NCBI GenBank assembly: GCA_910578185.1
Contig: CAJTPN010000021.1
Location: forward strand, 1 to 57,164
From: an uncultured Acetatifactor sp.
GTDB lineage: Bacteria > Bacillota > Clostridia > Lachnospirales > Lachnospiraceae
Reading direction: 5' to 3'
DNA: 57,164 bases
The notes beneath the pieces were generated by a model. That model worked only from the letters and a program-made list of their open reading frames with translations. It searched no databases and had not been told where the DNA came from. The position numbers were made by a program, and so were the translations under genes. Numbering within the stretch: position 1 is the stretch's first letter; every line of letters begins with the position of its first letter. Of this stretch, positions 26,530 through 35,397 are shown piece after piece.

Positions 26530-28230
26530 TTACTGTTGCAGCACCCCGGTAATCTGGTCAAAATTATATTCTTTTCCTTCAATGACAACTCTTCCTTTTG
26601 CCATTGAGCCCGTGACAGGTTCAAAATAGAAGGTTCCTTCTTTCGTAACTTGCCAATCTTTTATCATGCGTCCGTTTTCGTCATAGCGCACCCATTTTCC
26701 ATTACTATCCGTATAAGCATTATAGGATTCCTGATAAACATCCTTACTTACCGCCTTAGCGCCCTGCTGCACATTATCCAGCCAATACCAGGCATCAGAA
26801 CCCGGATCATAAATCTCTTTTCCTCTGTAAGCCGGATTATTTGGATCATATCCCTGACGAACCCCGTTTTCATACCAATACTCCTTACCGTTTATGGTAA
26901 CCCATCCGTTAGATGTGTCCCCCCCAGCCGGCTGTTTATTCGTAATCCCCGTAGCATCGTCAAAGTAATAAGTAACTCCGTCTATTGTTTTATATCCTTT
27001 ATACATCGTTCCATATTTCATATCAAAATAGTATATACCATCTTCGTTGGAATCCCAACCTTTCACCATATGGCCGGTCTCATCATAGCGAACCCACTTG
27101 CCGATATTTCCCTCATCATCGGCTTGAGACTCTTGATATACGTCTTTGGAAATTGTCTTTGCGCCGCCCTGTACCGCATCCAGCCAATACCAGGCATCCG
27201 TCTCCGGGTCATAAATCTCTTTCCCGCGGCCTTCCGTCCCCTGCTTTACGCCGTCTTCGTACCAATATTCTTTGTTGTTTTTGATATCCCTATTCCAACC
27301 ATCCGGTATAATAAGTACTATGTCATAATAAATATTATCATATTGATCAGAGCCGGTTATACAAATATAATAAGTGCCAAATTCCAACTTGTCCACTTCC
27401 GCCCCATATACGGTAGATTCTATCTGATGAAAATCTAATTCTCTTTTGGAACCATGACTATCTATCAGGCTGATATTAAAATTGCTATCCTCCATTATGG
27501 CGTCGTACTCAATTCCCAAAATTACTTCAACCCTATCAGAGTTGGAATAGAAAGAAAAATAGTCATACATATCCCCATCCAAAGAGCCTGCATAATGCTC
27601 CCAATATCCGGAAATCGGCGTGGCAGTATCCAGCGTATTATTGGGCTCCAATTCAGAATTTTCAGTTGTTAAGGCCCCATACGAAAAAAGCATGGTATCA
27701 TAATAGTATTCGGAAAAATATCCCCCACCAGACCTGCTTATGTTAAGATAATAGGTTCCTTTTGCAAGCCCTGCGCGATAAGAATATACTTCTTCATCAG
27801 TTAAACCGGATCTTTTGGCCGTATCGACTTCCCATACTTTCTCTCCGCGTTCATTTGTGATAGTTAGCTTAAAGTCAACGCTTTCCTTATTTTCATTTCT
27901 GATTCTGGACAATACGATTAAAATAAACTGATCCTTCTCCAGCACAATTTTATTGTAAAAATCATTATATTGATTATCTTTTGTGATGTCTCTGGCGTAA
28001 TAGATGTCTTCCTGCATCATATTTGCATCATCAACCGTAGCTCCTGCATCAGAATCAACAAGTATAAGGTCTGATGAGTCCTTTGTCTGTATTTTTTCTG
28101 TATTCATTTCTAATGCCGCTTTCACATCGGTGTCTTCATTGAGTATTTCCGCATGTGCTTCCGCATTAAAAGACATACCCATCAAAAGACATAAAACCAT
28201 AGCTGATAAATTTTTTAAAAATTTCTTCAT
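26530..28230 (-). CDS. Secreted cell-wall-binding-repeat protein with PPC-like domains
   Basis: 566 aa with a signal peptide (KNLSAMVLCLLMGMSFNAEAHA). Residues ~75-320 hold two beta-rich units with the look of bacterial pre-peptidase C-terminal domains (SELEPNNTLDTATPISGYW; YAGSLDGDMYDYFSFYS). The C-terminal ~250 residues are choline/glucan-binding-type repeats: YYFDDATGI, GKEYWYENGVRQG and WVRYDENGRMIKDW. A module of ~105 residues (GKEIYDP..DAWYWLD..QGAK..SKDVYQES) occurs twice, a clear internal duplication. Such repeats bind the wall or its teichoic acids. No catalytic domain is recognised. Strong promoter and a palindrome lie upstream. Confidence 0.85.
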   Translation of the reverse strand: MKKFLKNLSAMVLCLLMGMSFNAEAHAEILNEDTDVKAALEMNTEKIQTKDSSDLILVDSDAGATVDDANMMQEDIYYARDITKDNQYNDFYNKIVLEKDQFILIVLSRIRNENKESVDFKLTITNERGEKVWEVDTAKRSGLTDEEVYSYRAGLAKGTYYLNISRSGGGYFSEYYYDTMLFSYGALTTENSELEPNNTLDTATPISGYWEHYAGSLDGDMYDYFSFYSNSDRVEVILGIEYDAIMEDSNFNISLIDSHGSKRELDFHQIESTVYGAEVDKLEFGTYYICITGSDQYDNIYYDIVLIIPDGWNRDIKNNKEYWYEDGVKQGTEGRGKEIYDPETDAWYWLDAVQGGAKTISKDVYQESQADDEGNIGKWVRYDETGHMVKGWDSNEDGIYYFDMKYGTMYKGYKTIDGVTYYFDDATGITNKQPAGGDTSNGWVTINGKEYWYENGVRQGYDPNNPAYRGKEIYDPGSDAWYWLDNVQQGAKAVSKDVYQESYNAYTDSNGKWVRYDENGRMIKDWQVTKEGTFYFEPVTGSMAKGRVVIEGKEYNFDQITGVLQQ

Positions 28231-28274
28231 TTACTCACCCTTTCTTAAAATTTACATTGCAAACTTTAGTTTTT

Positions 28275-28287
28275 GTTGTAGTACAAC
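28275..28287. promoter_or_regulatory. Palindrome just downstream of the cell-wall protein promoter
   Basis: GTTGTA-G-TACAAC is an exact 6-1-6 dyad. On the - strand it begins one base after the -10 box, a typical repressor position. Confidence 0.4.
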
Positions 28288-28288
28288 C

Positions 28289-28317
28289 ATAATATCATTA
28301 TTTTACACCATTATCAA
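28289..28317 (-). promoter_or_regulatory. Sigma-A-type promoter for the cell-wall-binding protein gene
   Basis: On the - strand TTGATA (28317-28312) and TATTAT (28294-28289) are 17 nt apart, about 60 bases before the start codon. The rest of the 28231-28619 gap is AT-rich and also holds the + strand promoter of the next gene. Confidence 0.55.
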
Positions 28318-28458
28318 GACATACTTAGACTTATTTGCAACAAATTTTAAGTAAATTACTATATTGCCCGAAAGTTGTATTATTTGTGTAAGCCGAAAAA
28401 ACGCCGAATATGGTGAAATCATTGTTTATGGCTTTTTCCAAAAAAAATAAATTAACTG

Positions 28459-28488
28459 TTGATAATATACATATTATGTGTGTATTAT
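28459..28488 (+). promoter_or_regulatory. Possible promoter for the FakA-C domain gene
   Basis: TTGATA (28459-28464) and TATTAT (28483-28488) with an 18-nt spacer, about 130 bases before the start codon. Confidence 0.35.
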
Positions 28489-28619
28489 AGAAGATATCAA
28501 TTTGCAAAGACAGTTCCAAGGCCATGCCCGAAACCCATTCTGCCCATCCCCACAAAAGGCGGAAAACCGTTTTCACGCCAGCCCTGGAAACCAAATTCAA
28601 AAAAGGAGCGGCGGTCGTT

Positions 28620-28871
28620 ATGCTGGAATTTAAATATGACACACAGTTGTTAATTGAAGGTAATAATCTGGACGAGGATGTGATCAGTGCATATTTTACG
28701 GAACATTTCAAGGGAGACTGCCTGCTTGCCGTGGGAGATGATGAGATGATCAAAATTCACTTCCATACCAACGAGCCCTGGAAAGTACTGGAATACTGCG
28801 CTTCCCTGGGCGAAATTTATGATATTGTCGTGGAAGATATGGACAGGCAGTCCCGGGGGCTAAAAGGATAA
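28620..28871 (+). CDS. Stand-alone FakA/YloV C-terminal domain protein
   Basis: 83 aa from ATG 28620, preceded by AAAGGAG; a longer reading from 28524 has a low-complexity, unlikely N-terminus. The sequence matches the C-terminal part of FakA/YloV (DAK2-fusion proteins): LEFKYDTQLLIEGNNLDEDVI, GDCLLAVGDDEMIKIHFHTNEPWKVLEYC, GEIYDIVVEDMDRQ. In FakA this region contacts the fatty-acid-binding partner FakB (DegV family), while the kinase domain is separate. No kinase domain is encoded here and no DegV gene is adjacent. It could be a decoy, a regulator or the relic of a larger gene. Confidence 0.7.
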   Translation: MLEFKYDTQLLIEGNNLDEDVISAYFTEHFKGDCLLAVGDDEMIKIHFHTNEPWKVLEYCASLGEIYDIVVEDMDRQSRGLKG

Positions 28872-29004
28872 ACCCTTTGTAAGTCCACTCTGTTATCATG
28901 TCATGCCCAAAGCCTAAGCATACCTGTTTTGGACACACTTGGTTGACATGAAGCAGAAAGGACATTACAATAAAATGCAGTGAAAGGTACGAAGGTGATA
29001 TAAT

Positions 29005-29607
29005 ATGTATTTAATGCTGAAGGATACGGAGGTTTTATATTTTGACTTGGAGGATTTTGTTGTGGAGAGCATCAGGGAGGATCTTCTGCCCTTCTGCCTG
29101 CGCGGGAACATCCGGGCCCCAAAAAGGAATAAGGATATCTTACATAATATTCAGGAAGTGAAAAGCTACTTAAGCAGCAGGGTATTGTCTCTGTCGAGAG
29201 ACAACGCAAAGTTGATCTACACCGCATTCCAGATTCCTCAAATTGATTCCATTGATAACAGGGTAAATATCTGTGTCAAGTGCAAGGGGGTTTCCATACA
29301 GGACAGCTTTTGGATCAGGGATGACAATGAATCCGTAAAATGGCCCAATATCAACATCCGGCAGAACAAATTGAAAGACATTGTAGATCTGTCCCTAAAC
29401 GGCTTCAGCCCCACCATCACTACAAGCAACATATGTCCGGAGCTGACGACAAAAGGATTATTCCGAAAGGGCTGGATCCGTCTGGGTGATAATCTATATC
29501 TGTTAAAATCCGATAAAACGTGGACTATATCAACACAAAAATGGAAGTTCTGGCATCCGATATCCTGGGGTGTTTTAAAAACAAAATCGACTGTGTGGCA
29601 TACGTGA
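29005..29607 (+). CDS. HipA-like kinase, N-terminal part (frameshifted gene)
   Basis: GAAGGTGAT precedes the ATG. About 170 residues read as the N-terminal half of a Clostridia-type HipA-like protein: a variable head, then ITTSNICPELTTKGLFRKGWIRLGDNLYLLKSDK, the region before the ATP-binding loop of the kinase. From about 29513 the frame gives an unrelated tail and stops at 29607. The correct continuation is in the -1 frame from 29520 (GTGGACTAT). Joining the frames restores one gene, 29005-30122, of about 371 residues. No HipB-like antitoxin gene is adjacent. Confidence 0.75.
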   Translation: MYLMLKDTEVLYFDLEDFVVESIREDLLPFCLRGNIRAPKRNKDILHNIQEVKSYLSSRVLSLSRDNAKLIYTAFQIPQIDSIDNRVNICVKCKGVSIQDSFWIRDDNESVKWPNINIRQNKLKDIVDLSLNGFSPTITTSNICPELTTKGLFRKGWIRLGDNLYLLKSDKTWTISTQKWKFWHPISWGVLKTKSTVWHT

Positions 29608-30122
29608 GCGATATGAAGGACACTGCTGACGGCGAATCACTTGTGTCTATCTGCAAAAACTTCGTGGGAGAGGATCTCTCCTTTGTGGAGGCCTGGGAAG
29701 TCATGGAATATCTCAAAAGACGCAAAGAAGATTATATCGAGTATTGTATGGGCCGCTGGAAGAGGCAGTTTGCCAGTATACCGGTTCTGGATTACTTCAT
29801 TGTAAATACGGATAGACATACACAGAATTATGGTTTCCTGATGGACAACAAAACCGGAGAACTAATTAAAATGGCGCCGTTATTTGACTACAACTGCGCG
29901 CTTACGGCAGATTATTTCTCCCGCGACGCCGAAGACACACTCAGCCAGATGTTTAACACGGCGGAAACCCTGCGCGATCTGGCCCATCGCTTTATAGAAC
30001 ATACGGATATCATATTTTATGAAGAAAAATTTAACAGATTAGCCAAGCGAATCGACAACAGGAACTACGGGCATATATTGGAAAAGGTTTACGAGAGAAT
30101 ACGGGAGCTTGGTGTCGTTTAA
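29520..30122 (+). CDS. HipA-like kinase, C-terminal catalytic part (frameshifted gene)
   Basis: 200 residues in the frame that continues the previous part. It contains the HipA/PI3-4-kinase-like catalytic pattern: YFIVNTDRHTQNYGFL (catalytic Asp and Asn as in HipA NxDRHxxN) and MAPLFDYNCAL, the metal-binding DFD-like loop. HipA kinases phosphorylate targets such as glutamyl-tRNA synthetase, but this subgroup lacks characterised members that I know of. The GTG at 29520 has no ribosome binding site, so this half is not expected to be made alone. Confidence 0.75.
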   Translation: MDYINTKMEVLASDILGCFKNKIDCVAYVSDMKDTADGESLVSICKNFVGEDLSFVEAWEVMEYLKRRKEDYIEYCMGRWKRQFASIPVLDYFIVNTDRHTQNYGFLMDNKTGELIKMAPLFDYNCALTADYFSRDAEDTLSQMFNTAETLRDLAHRFIEHTDIIFYEEKFNRLAKRIDNRNYGHILEKVYERIRELGVV

Positions 30123-30140
30123 AAAATAGCTTCCGCAGAC

Positions 30141-30202
30141 GCCTTTTGTTGAGATATAGGGAAAAGGCAGCCCCCAACTCCCGTTACCAGGAGCATGGGG
30201 GC
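30141..30202 (-). terminator. Hairpin terminator of the maltodextrin operon
   Basis: On the - strand CCCCCATGCTCC can pair with GGAGTTGGGGG (small internal mismatch), followed by CTGCCTTTTCCC. A second 7-bp stem (GCCTTTT, 30141-30147, with AAAAGGC, 30162-30168) lies next to it. It sits between the GH31 stop and the convergent HipA-like gene. Confidence 0.6.
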
Positions 30203-30225
30203 CCTTGAACGGAGGCCGGTCCGGA

Positions 30226-32514
30226 TCAGGACGCAGGGTGCAATTCCACCCAGTTTTCCTCCCCCAGCCTTTGAAGCAGTATCTTCTGATAGGGTTTTTC
30301 ATAACCGGCGTGAAGAATCTGGCAGCTCACTTCTCCGCTCTCACTCACTGTAAAGCGGTAATGATGGTATCTGCCTTCTCTGTATCCAAAGTCCTCTCCG
30401 TTATCCAAGATATGATCATAACTTCCCTCCCCAGGGTATACTTTCAGCAGAAGTGTATCCCAGGGCTTTTCTCCCACATAGGACTGTGGCTCCATCACTG
30501 GAAGAACGGTACCTGCTTTTACATAAATCGGACAGCAATCCAAAGGCGCGTCCCGCACAAACCACACCGGTCCCGTAATCATTTCATGCGTCCAGTAATC
30601 ATACCACACCCCTTCCGGCAGATACACCATACGTTTTTCAATCCCCTGATTCACCACCGGTGCCGCCAATATCCGACTTCCAAGCATAAATTCATCATTA
30701 CAGGTCCTGGCCCATTCTTCTTTTTCATAATGAAAAACAAGCGGACGCATAATTGGCGCACCCGTCTGTTCCTCCTCATAAAACAAATCATAAATATAGG
30801 GTATCAAACGGTATCTGAGTTTTACGTACTTTCGATAAATGGCCATCACCTCCCGGCCAAACTGCCAGGGCTCCTGTCTCCTGGTGCCTGCGGCGGAATG
30901 ATTCCGAAACAGGGGCGAGAAACATCCCACCTGAACCCACCTCGCCAATAGTTCCGGCGTGGTATCCGCTCCAAAGCCTCCCACATCCGTCCCAACAAAA
31001 GGCATTCCTGACATTCCCAGGTTGCAGAGCTGGGGTATCGCCATCTGGAGATGCGCCCACAAGCTAGTATTGTCGCCTGTCCATGCGGTAGCATATTTCT
31101 GGCTGCCTGCGTAACAAGCTCTGGTGATTACAAAGGGCCTGCGTCCATCCAGTTCCTTCAAGCCTTCGTAGGCTGCCTTTGCCATCAAATGCCCGTAGAC
31201 ATTGTGCATTTCCCTATGAGTGGCCTCTCTGTCCTCATCCGTAAATATCACGTTTCCCGGCAAAGGTCCCCGAAAGCTGGCAGGCTCATTCATATCATTC
31301 CAGATGCCCCGTACCCCCTGTTCCAGCAGAAATTTCTGATGCGCCCCCCACCATTTCCTGACGGCGGGATTTCCAAAATCCGGGAACACAGCCTCACCGG
31401 GCCATACGGTATTTACATAGACCTCTCCCTCCGGGGTCTTAGCAAAATATTCCCCCTCCACGCCTTCCTCGTATATCTCATAGCCCTTTTCCACCTTCAC
31501 ACCCGGGTCATTGATGACCACAGGCTTAAAGCCTTCCCGGGACAATTTCTCCAGAAATGCTTTTGGATTGTTATGATAGCGCTTCTTGTTCCAGGTAAAT
31601 ACTTTATAATCCTGCATATAATCAATATCAAAATGAATGGAATCGCATGGAATATCATTTTCCCGAAGAGAAGCCGCCACTTCCGCCACATCCTCCAAGG
31701 TCACATAACCCCATCGGGATTGTTGATATCCCAGTGTCCACTTTTGAGGCAGCGGACATCTTCCTGTCAGATAAGTATAACCTTTCAAAACTTCCGCCAG
31801 GGAATCTCCCCCGATATAATAGTAGTTCAAATCGCCGTCATCCGCGCCGAACCAATAGTAATCCACAGATTCCTGACCCATATTGAAATAACTTTTAAAC
31901 GTATTGTCCAGGAACAGGCCATAAACATTTTTTCGTGTCAATGCCATAAAAAACGGAATTGACTTATACAAGGCCTTAAAACTGTCCACATGGGGCTCCG
32001 GATTATCCGTGTTCCACATTTCGTAATCGTATCCTCGCTTATCCAGAAATCCCGTCTTGTCTCCAAGGCCGTAAAAGTGTGTAAATGTATCCAATTTTTT
32101 CAGCACTTCAAACGCATGCTTCTCTCCCCCGCCCTCTGCGGAATGCCCTTCTTCCTCCAGCAGTTTCAAGACTTCCGGGCTCACTCTTTCCAAAGGCTTA
32201 CGCTCGCCCCTGTAATCCCCGCAGACTTCTTCTCCGTCTTTATTATAAAAGTCCACAAAGAAGCCGTCGCTGACTCTGACGGACACTTGGCCGGTATGAA
32301 TCCAGATGCCTCCCTCTTCCTCTTCCACACGGACCGATGCCGAAGTCGTCTTATCCCCTTCGATTGCCTTGGAATGTGCCCTTTTGTCTCCTCTGCCATA
32401 AAAAACATTGATAATATAGGGCGTCACTACCTTGATCCGCCCTTCTTCTCCCTCAAAATCAAGCAAGATTTCCTGCCCCCTGATTTCATATCCCGTCAAT
32501 TTCCCCAGCCTCAT
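30226..32514 (-). CDS. GH31 alpha-glucosidase
   Basis: 762 aa; TAAGGAG before the ATG. An N-terminal beta-sandwich (~1-225) is followed by a (beta/alpha)8 barrel. The nucleophile lies in GIWNDMNEP (Asp407) and the acid/base in AWTGDN (Asp481); both agree with GH31 alpha-glucosidases. A FGADDGDLNYYYIGG block and the RWGY motif (QQSRWGYVTLEDV) are also seen. No signal peptide, so it acts in the cytoplasm, releasing glucose from maltose, isomaltose or short maltodextrins. It is the last gene of the maltodextrin operon, 66 bases after the HAD gene. Confidence 0.93.
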   Translation of the reverse strand: MRLGKLTGYEIRGQEILLDFEGEEGRIKVVTPYIINVFYGRGDKRAHSKAIEGDKTTSASVRVEEEEGGIWIHTGQVSVRVSDGFFVDFYNKDGEEVCGDYRGERKPLERVSPEVLKLLEEEGHSAEGGGEKHAFEVLKKLDTFTHFYGLGDKTGFLDKRGYDYEMWNTDNPEPHVDSFKALYKSIPFFMALTRKNVYGLFLDNTFKSYFNMGQESVDYYWFGADDGDLNYYYIGGDSLAEVLKGYTYLTGRCPLPQKWTLGYQQSRWGYVTLEDVAEVAASLRENDIPCDSIHFDIDYMQDYKVFTWNKKRYHNNPKAFLEKLSREGFKPVVINDPGVKVEKGYEIYEEGVEGEYFAKTPEGEVYVNTVWPGEAVFPDFGNPAVRKWWGAHQKFLLEQGVRGIWNDMNEPASFRGPLPGNVIFTDEDREATHREMHNVYGHLMAKAAYEGLKELDGRRPFVITRACYAGSQKYATAWTGDNTSLWAHLQMAIPQLCNLGMSGMPFVGTDVGGFGADTTPELLARWVQVGCFSPLFRNHSAAGTRRQEPWQFGREVMAIYRKYVKLRYRLIPYIYDLFYEEEQTGAPIMRPLVFHYEKEEWARTCNDEFMLGSRILAAPVVNQGIEKRMVYLPEGVWYDYWTHEMITGPVWFVRDAPLDCCPIYVKAGTVLPVMEPQSYVGEKPWDTLLLKVYPGEGSYDHILDNGEDFGYREGRYHHYRFTVSESGEVSCQILHAGYEKPYQKILLQRLGEENWVELHPAS

Positions 32515-32580
32515 GAAACCGCTCCTTACATCCTGTATTTAGGTTATTCAAGGGATACCTATAAACCCTATGATTGCCCC

Positions 32581-33330
32581 TCATTCTTCCTGTTCGTTAT
32601 CTTCTCTCAGGATTAATTTGCCGATCTTTCCAAAGTCACCATCCATGACGCAGTAATCCGCCGTAGAAATGCAATCCTGCTCGGGAGAGATTTCCGTATG
32701 GAAATACAATGTGTCCATTCCCACACTCTTAGCCCCGGCGATATCCGCAGTCTCATCATTCCCAATCATAATACTCTCCGACGGTTCCAGGCCATATCGC
32801 TCCAACAGCCTGCGGAAAAACAAGTCGGAAGGCTTCTTACAGCCCTGTTCCGAGGACAGAAAGATTCCGTTAAAGTATTGGTCAATGCCGAGCATCCTGA
32901 TCTCCGGCATTGTAAAGTCCGCCTGGGCATTGGATAACAAATAGATACCCTTTCCCCTGCGGCGCAATTCTCCCAACAATTCCTCCACGCCGTCGTAAAG
33001 ACGAAGGTAGTCCCTGGACAGCGCCCGAAATACAACTGCTGTCATTTCCGCCTTCTCCGCTTCGCAATATACTCCCTTCTCATGATACAACGCCGAAAAC
33101 ACTCTGGTCAAATCCGGTTCTGCATTCTCCCGCAGCGTATTTTCCCGACCGGCTTTTCCCTTCTCCCGCCTCTCCAGCTTCCGGAATGCAAGCTTAAGCT
33201 CCCGGGGACCATACTCCGCCCCAAACGCCCTGTATATTTCGCTCATCTTTTCCCAAAGCCACGGATTATCTTCATCCGTATGAATATCTGCCAAGGTTCC
33301 GTAGAAATCAAATATATAATTCCGGTACAT
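32581..33330 (-). CDS. HAD-superfamily hydrolase (subfamily IA)
   Basis: 249 aa from the ATG at 33330, which follows GGGGAGG; upstream codons to 33384 are open but have no site. Motif I is FDFYGTL, with the nucleophile Asp and a Tyr where the general acid Asp usually stands (DxDGT becomes DFYGT). Motif II is LLSNAQ, motif III the Lys of GCKKPS, motif IV IGNDETADIAGA. These make a phosphatase of the HAD-IA type. Substitution of the second Asp weakens phosphatase activity in many members, so a phosphoglucomutase-like or dehalogenase-like chemistry cannot be excluded. The gene sits inside the starch operon, between the debranching enzyme and GH31 genes, possibly acting on sugar phosphates. Confidence 0.85.
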   Translation of the reverse strand: MYRNYIFDFYGTLADIHTDEDNPWLWEKMSEIYRAFGAEYGPRELKLAFRKLERREKGKAGRENTLRENAEPDLTRVFSALYHEKGVYCEAEKAEMTAVVFRALSRDYLRLYDGVEELLGELRRRGKGIYLLSNAQADFTMPEIRMLGIDQYFNGIFLSSEQGCKKPSDLFFRRLLERYGLEPSESIMIGNDETADIAGAKSVGMDTLYFHTEISPEQDCISTADYCVMDGDFGKIGKLILREDNEQEE

Positions 33331-33428
33331 GTCATACCTCCCCATTTTTGTTTTGATCTGTGTGCTGACCGCAATCCGGAACAATGCCTCTTAACCGGAA
33401 ACCCCCATGCTTAAGCTGCGCAGGATAT

Positions 33429-35369
33429 CTACGACCGCAAAGCGTCATAGACACGAAGTATCTCCCCAACGCTCCACGCTTGGGCAAAACACCCTTTGGA
33501 AGACACAGGATTGGCGCCATCATAAATCTCAGCAAGCTGTCCGATACATCCCTCCCGCAACGCGGCCTCCAGATTTTGAAGCTGTCCTCTCACACAGGCT
33601 TTGGCCTCCTCCGAATAACCGTTTACCTTTAGATAGGCCAGATAATAACCGCCCAGGGGAAATACCCACACCGTGCCTTGATGATATGCCAGATCTCGCT
33701 CCAACTGACCGCCGCCGTAGACAGGCCAGAATTCCTCGTCCGCCGGGTCCAGGGTTCGCAATCCGTATGGGGTGTACAGCTTACGAAATACCACATCCAC
33801 CACCTGCTTCTCCCTCTCCGGCGAAAGCACGGAAAAGGGCAAGGATACCGCCCAAATCTGGTTACAGCGGATCTGCGTATCGGCCCTGGTACCGGAAAGC
33901 ACATCTTTCAGGCAGCCCGCCTCTTCATTCCAAAATTTTCTGAAGCTCTCCCGCACCTGAACTGCCAAAGCCTCGTAATCTCTCTTTTTCCCCGTACAAA
34001 ATCCGCTAAATTCTTTCATGATACACAATGCATTGTACCAATAGGCATTGATTTCCACAGGTTTTCCATGCCTGGGCGTGGGCAGGTAATTTTCTACCCT
34101 CACATCCATCCATGTGACCTGATCCTTTTCCATACCCGCCTGGATCAATCCATCTTCCTGCATTTTTATCCCGAAATCCGTTCCCTCAATATACCAGTGA
34201 ATAATTTCCTCCATGGTATCATACATACTTTGCACAAAGTCCGTATCTTTTGTTTTCCGATAATATTCATAGACTGCCAAAATAAACAGCAGTGCCGCAT
34301 CCACAGTGTTATAGCCCGGCGCTTCCTTTCCCTCTGGAAACAAATTTGGCATCAGTCCTTTTTTACAATACGCCTGAAAGGTTCTCAAAATACTTTTTGC
34401 CGTGCTATACTGCCGGGTCGCCAGACAGCAACCGCTTATGGCAATCATGGTATCCCTGCCCCAATCTTCAAAAAAAGGAAATCCCGCCAACAGGGTCTGA
34501 CCCTCCGTTGAGGCTCGATACGACACAAACTGATTGGCACTCTGAGCAAGCACCCGGGCCGCCCCTTCCGGAAAATCGGCCTGTTTCGCCAGCTCCTCCC
34601 GGCGGCGGCAAATATCCTGCAGCATATCCTCCATCTTAGAAGGTTCGGGCTTCATGCCGTAAACCAATTCCAACTTTCCTGTTTCCCCCCCACTCACCCG
34701 GAACAGGATATGATGGTTAACCGCCGTACATCCCCATTCTCTCCTGCCGTCGCATGCGTCGTAAGCATAATATAGTTCCTTATGAAATGTAAGCGGAAGT
34801 TCCGAGAAATCTCCGTTTGTCTTATAATACAATCTAAGGCCATTGGAAGCAATACTGTCTCCTTCCACCGCAAACACCTGCTGGTCAGATAACAGCGACC
34901 CCTTTGGTATGAACTGCAAGTGAGGAAGCACTTCCAGGGTCACATCCTCTTCCGAACGGTTCCTGATCTCGTAAGAAACGCCAACCCCGTTGCCCTCCTG
35001 CATCAGCACCAGCTTTTTGACCACTTCCACACCTTTCACCAGGTAACTCCAGACGGGATAATCCTCATAAGAAAAACCGCACTGATAATAATATCCTTCC
35101 TCCCTTTTCCTCTTTCCCCTGCGGAAATCCTGGCTGGAAATATGTATTTTCTCTTCTTCAAAATGCAAAAGCTCCTCCAGCCTATGAATCATGTTATAGC
35201 GATGATTAGGAGATTTCACACATGCCATCAACACCCCATGGTCATTTCTTCCGCAGGAGCCGATCATGGTAAGGGATGAGAATCCTCCCAGCCCATTGGT
35301 CATGAGAAAGCAATTTTCCTCTCCTCTCTCAAAAGTTTTCCAATCCTGTTTCCCGTATAAAAAATTCAT
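33429..35369 (-). CDS. Amylo-alpha-1,6-glucosidase / glycogen debranching enzyme (GH133-like)
   Basis: 646 aa; GAGGTG precedes the ATG. Residues ~15-235 form the N-terminal sandwich domain of bacterial debranching enzymes (CFLMTNGLGGFSSLTMIG, GRNDHGVLMA). The C-terminal (alpha/alpha)6 domain has FFEDWGRDTMIAISG, NLFPEGKEAPGYNTVDAALLF and YHQGTVWVFPLGGYY. The reaction is hydrolysis of alpha-1,6-linked glucose stubs on limit dextrins. It works with the amylomaltase and pullulanase encoded upstream to strip branched alpha-glucans. No signal peptide. Confidence 0.9.
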   Translation of the reverse strand: MNFLYGKQDWKTFERGEENCFLMTNGLGGFSSLTMIGSCGRNDHGVLMACVKSPNHRYNMIHRLEELLHFEEEKIHISSQDFRRGKRKREEGYYYQCGFSYEDYPVWSYLVKGVEVVKKLVLMQEGNGVGVSYEIRNRSEEDVTLEVLPHLQFIPKGSLLSDQQVFAVEGDSIASNGLRLYYKTNGDFSELPLTFHKELYYAYDACDGRREWGCTAVNHHILFRVSGGETGKLELVYGMKPEPSKMEDMLQDICRRREELAKQADFPEGAARVLAQSANQFVSYRASTEGQTLLAGFPFFEDWGRDTMIAISGCCLATRQYSTAKSILRTFQAYCKKGLMPNLFPEGKEAPGYNTVDAALLFILAVYEYYRKTKDTDFVQSMYDTMEEIIHWYIEGTDFGIKMQEDGLIQAGMEKDQVTWMDVRVENYLPTPRHGKPVEINAYWYNALCIMKEFSGFCTGKKRDYEALAVQVRESFRKFWNEEAGCLKDVLSGTRADTQIRCNQIWAVSLPFSVLSPEREKQVVDVVFRKLYTPYGLRTLDPADEEFWPVYGGGQLERDLAYHQGTVWVFPLGGYYLAYLKVNGYSEEAKACVRGQLQNLEAALREGCIGQLAEIYDGANPVSSKGCFAQAWSVGEILRVYDALRS

Positions 35370-35397
35370 CCCTGCACCTCTGTCCGTTTTATTACTC

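Noticed and set aside
28331..28753. A 140-codon - strand frame opposite the FakA-C gene
   Set aside because: The + strand matches a known domain and has a ribosome site; the - frame has neither.
29505..29525. Programmed -1 frameshift in the HipA-like gene
   Set aside because: No XXXYYYZ slippery heptamer in the right phase and no obvious stimulatory structure; a mutation or sequencing error is simpler.
31051..31962. A 303-codon + strand frame
   Set aside because: It lies entirely opposite the GH31 gene, whose motifs are complete; no ribosome binding site or family features. A shadow frame.
33678..34511. A 277-codon + strand frame
   Set aside because: Antisense to the GH133 debranching enzyme gene; unlikely composition, no ribosome site.
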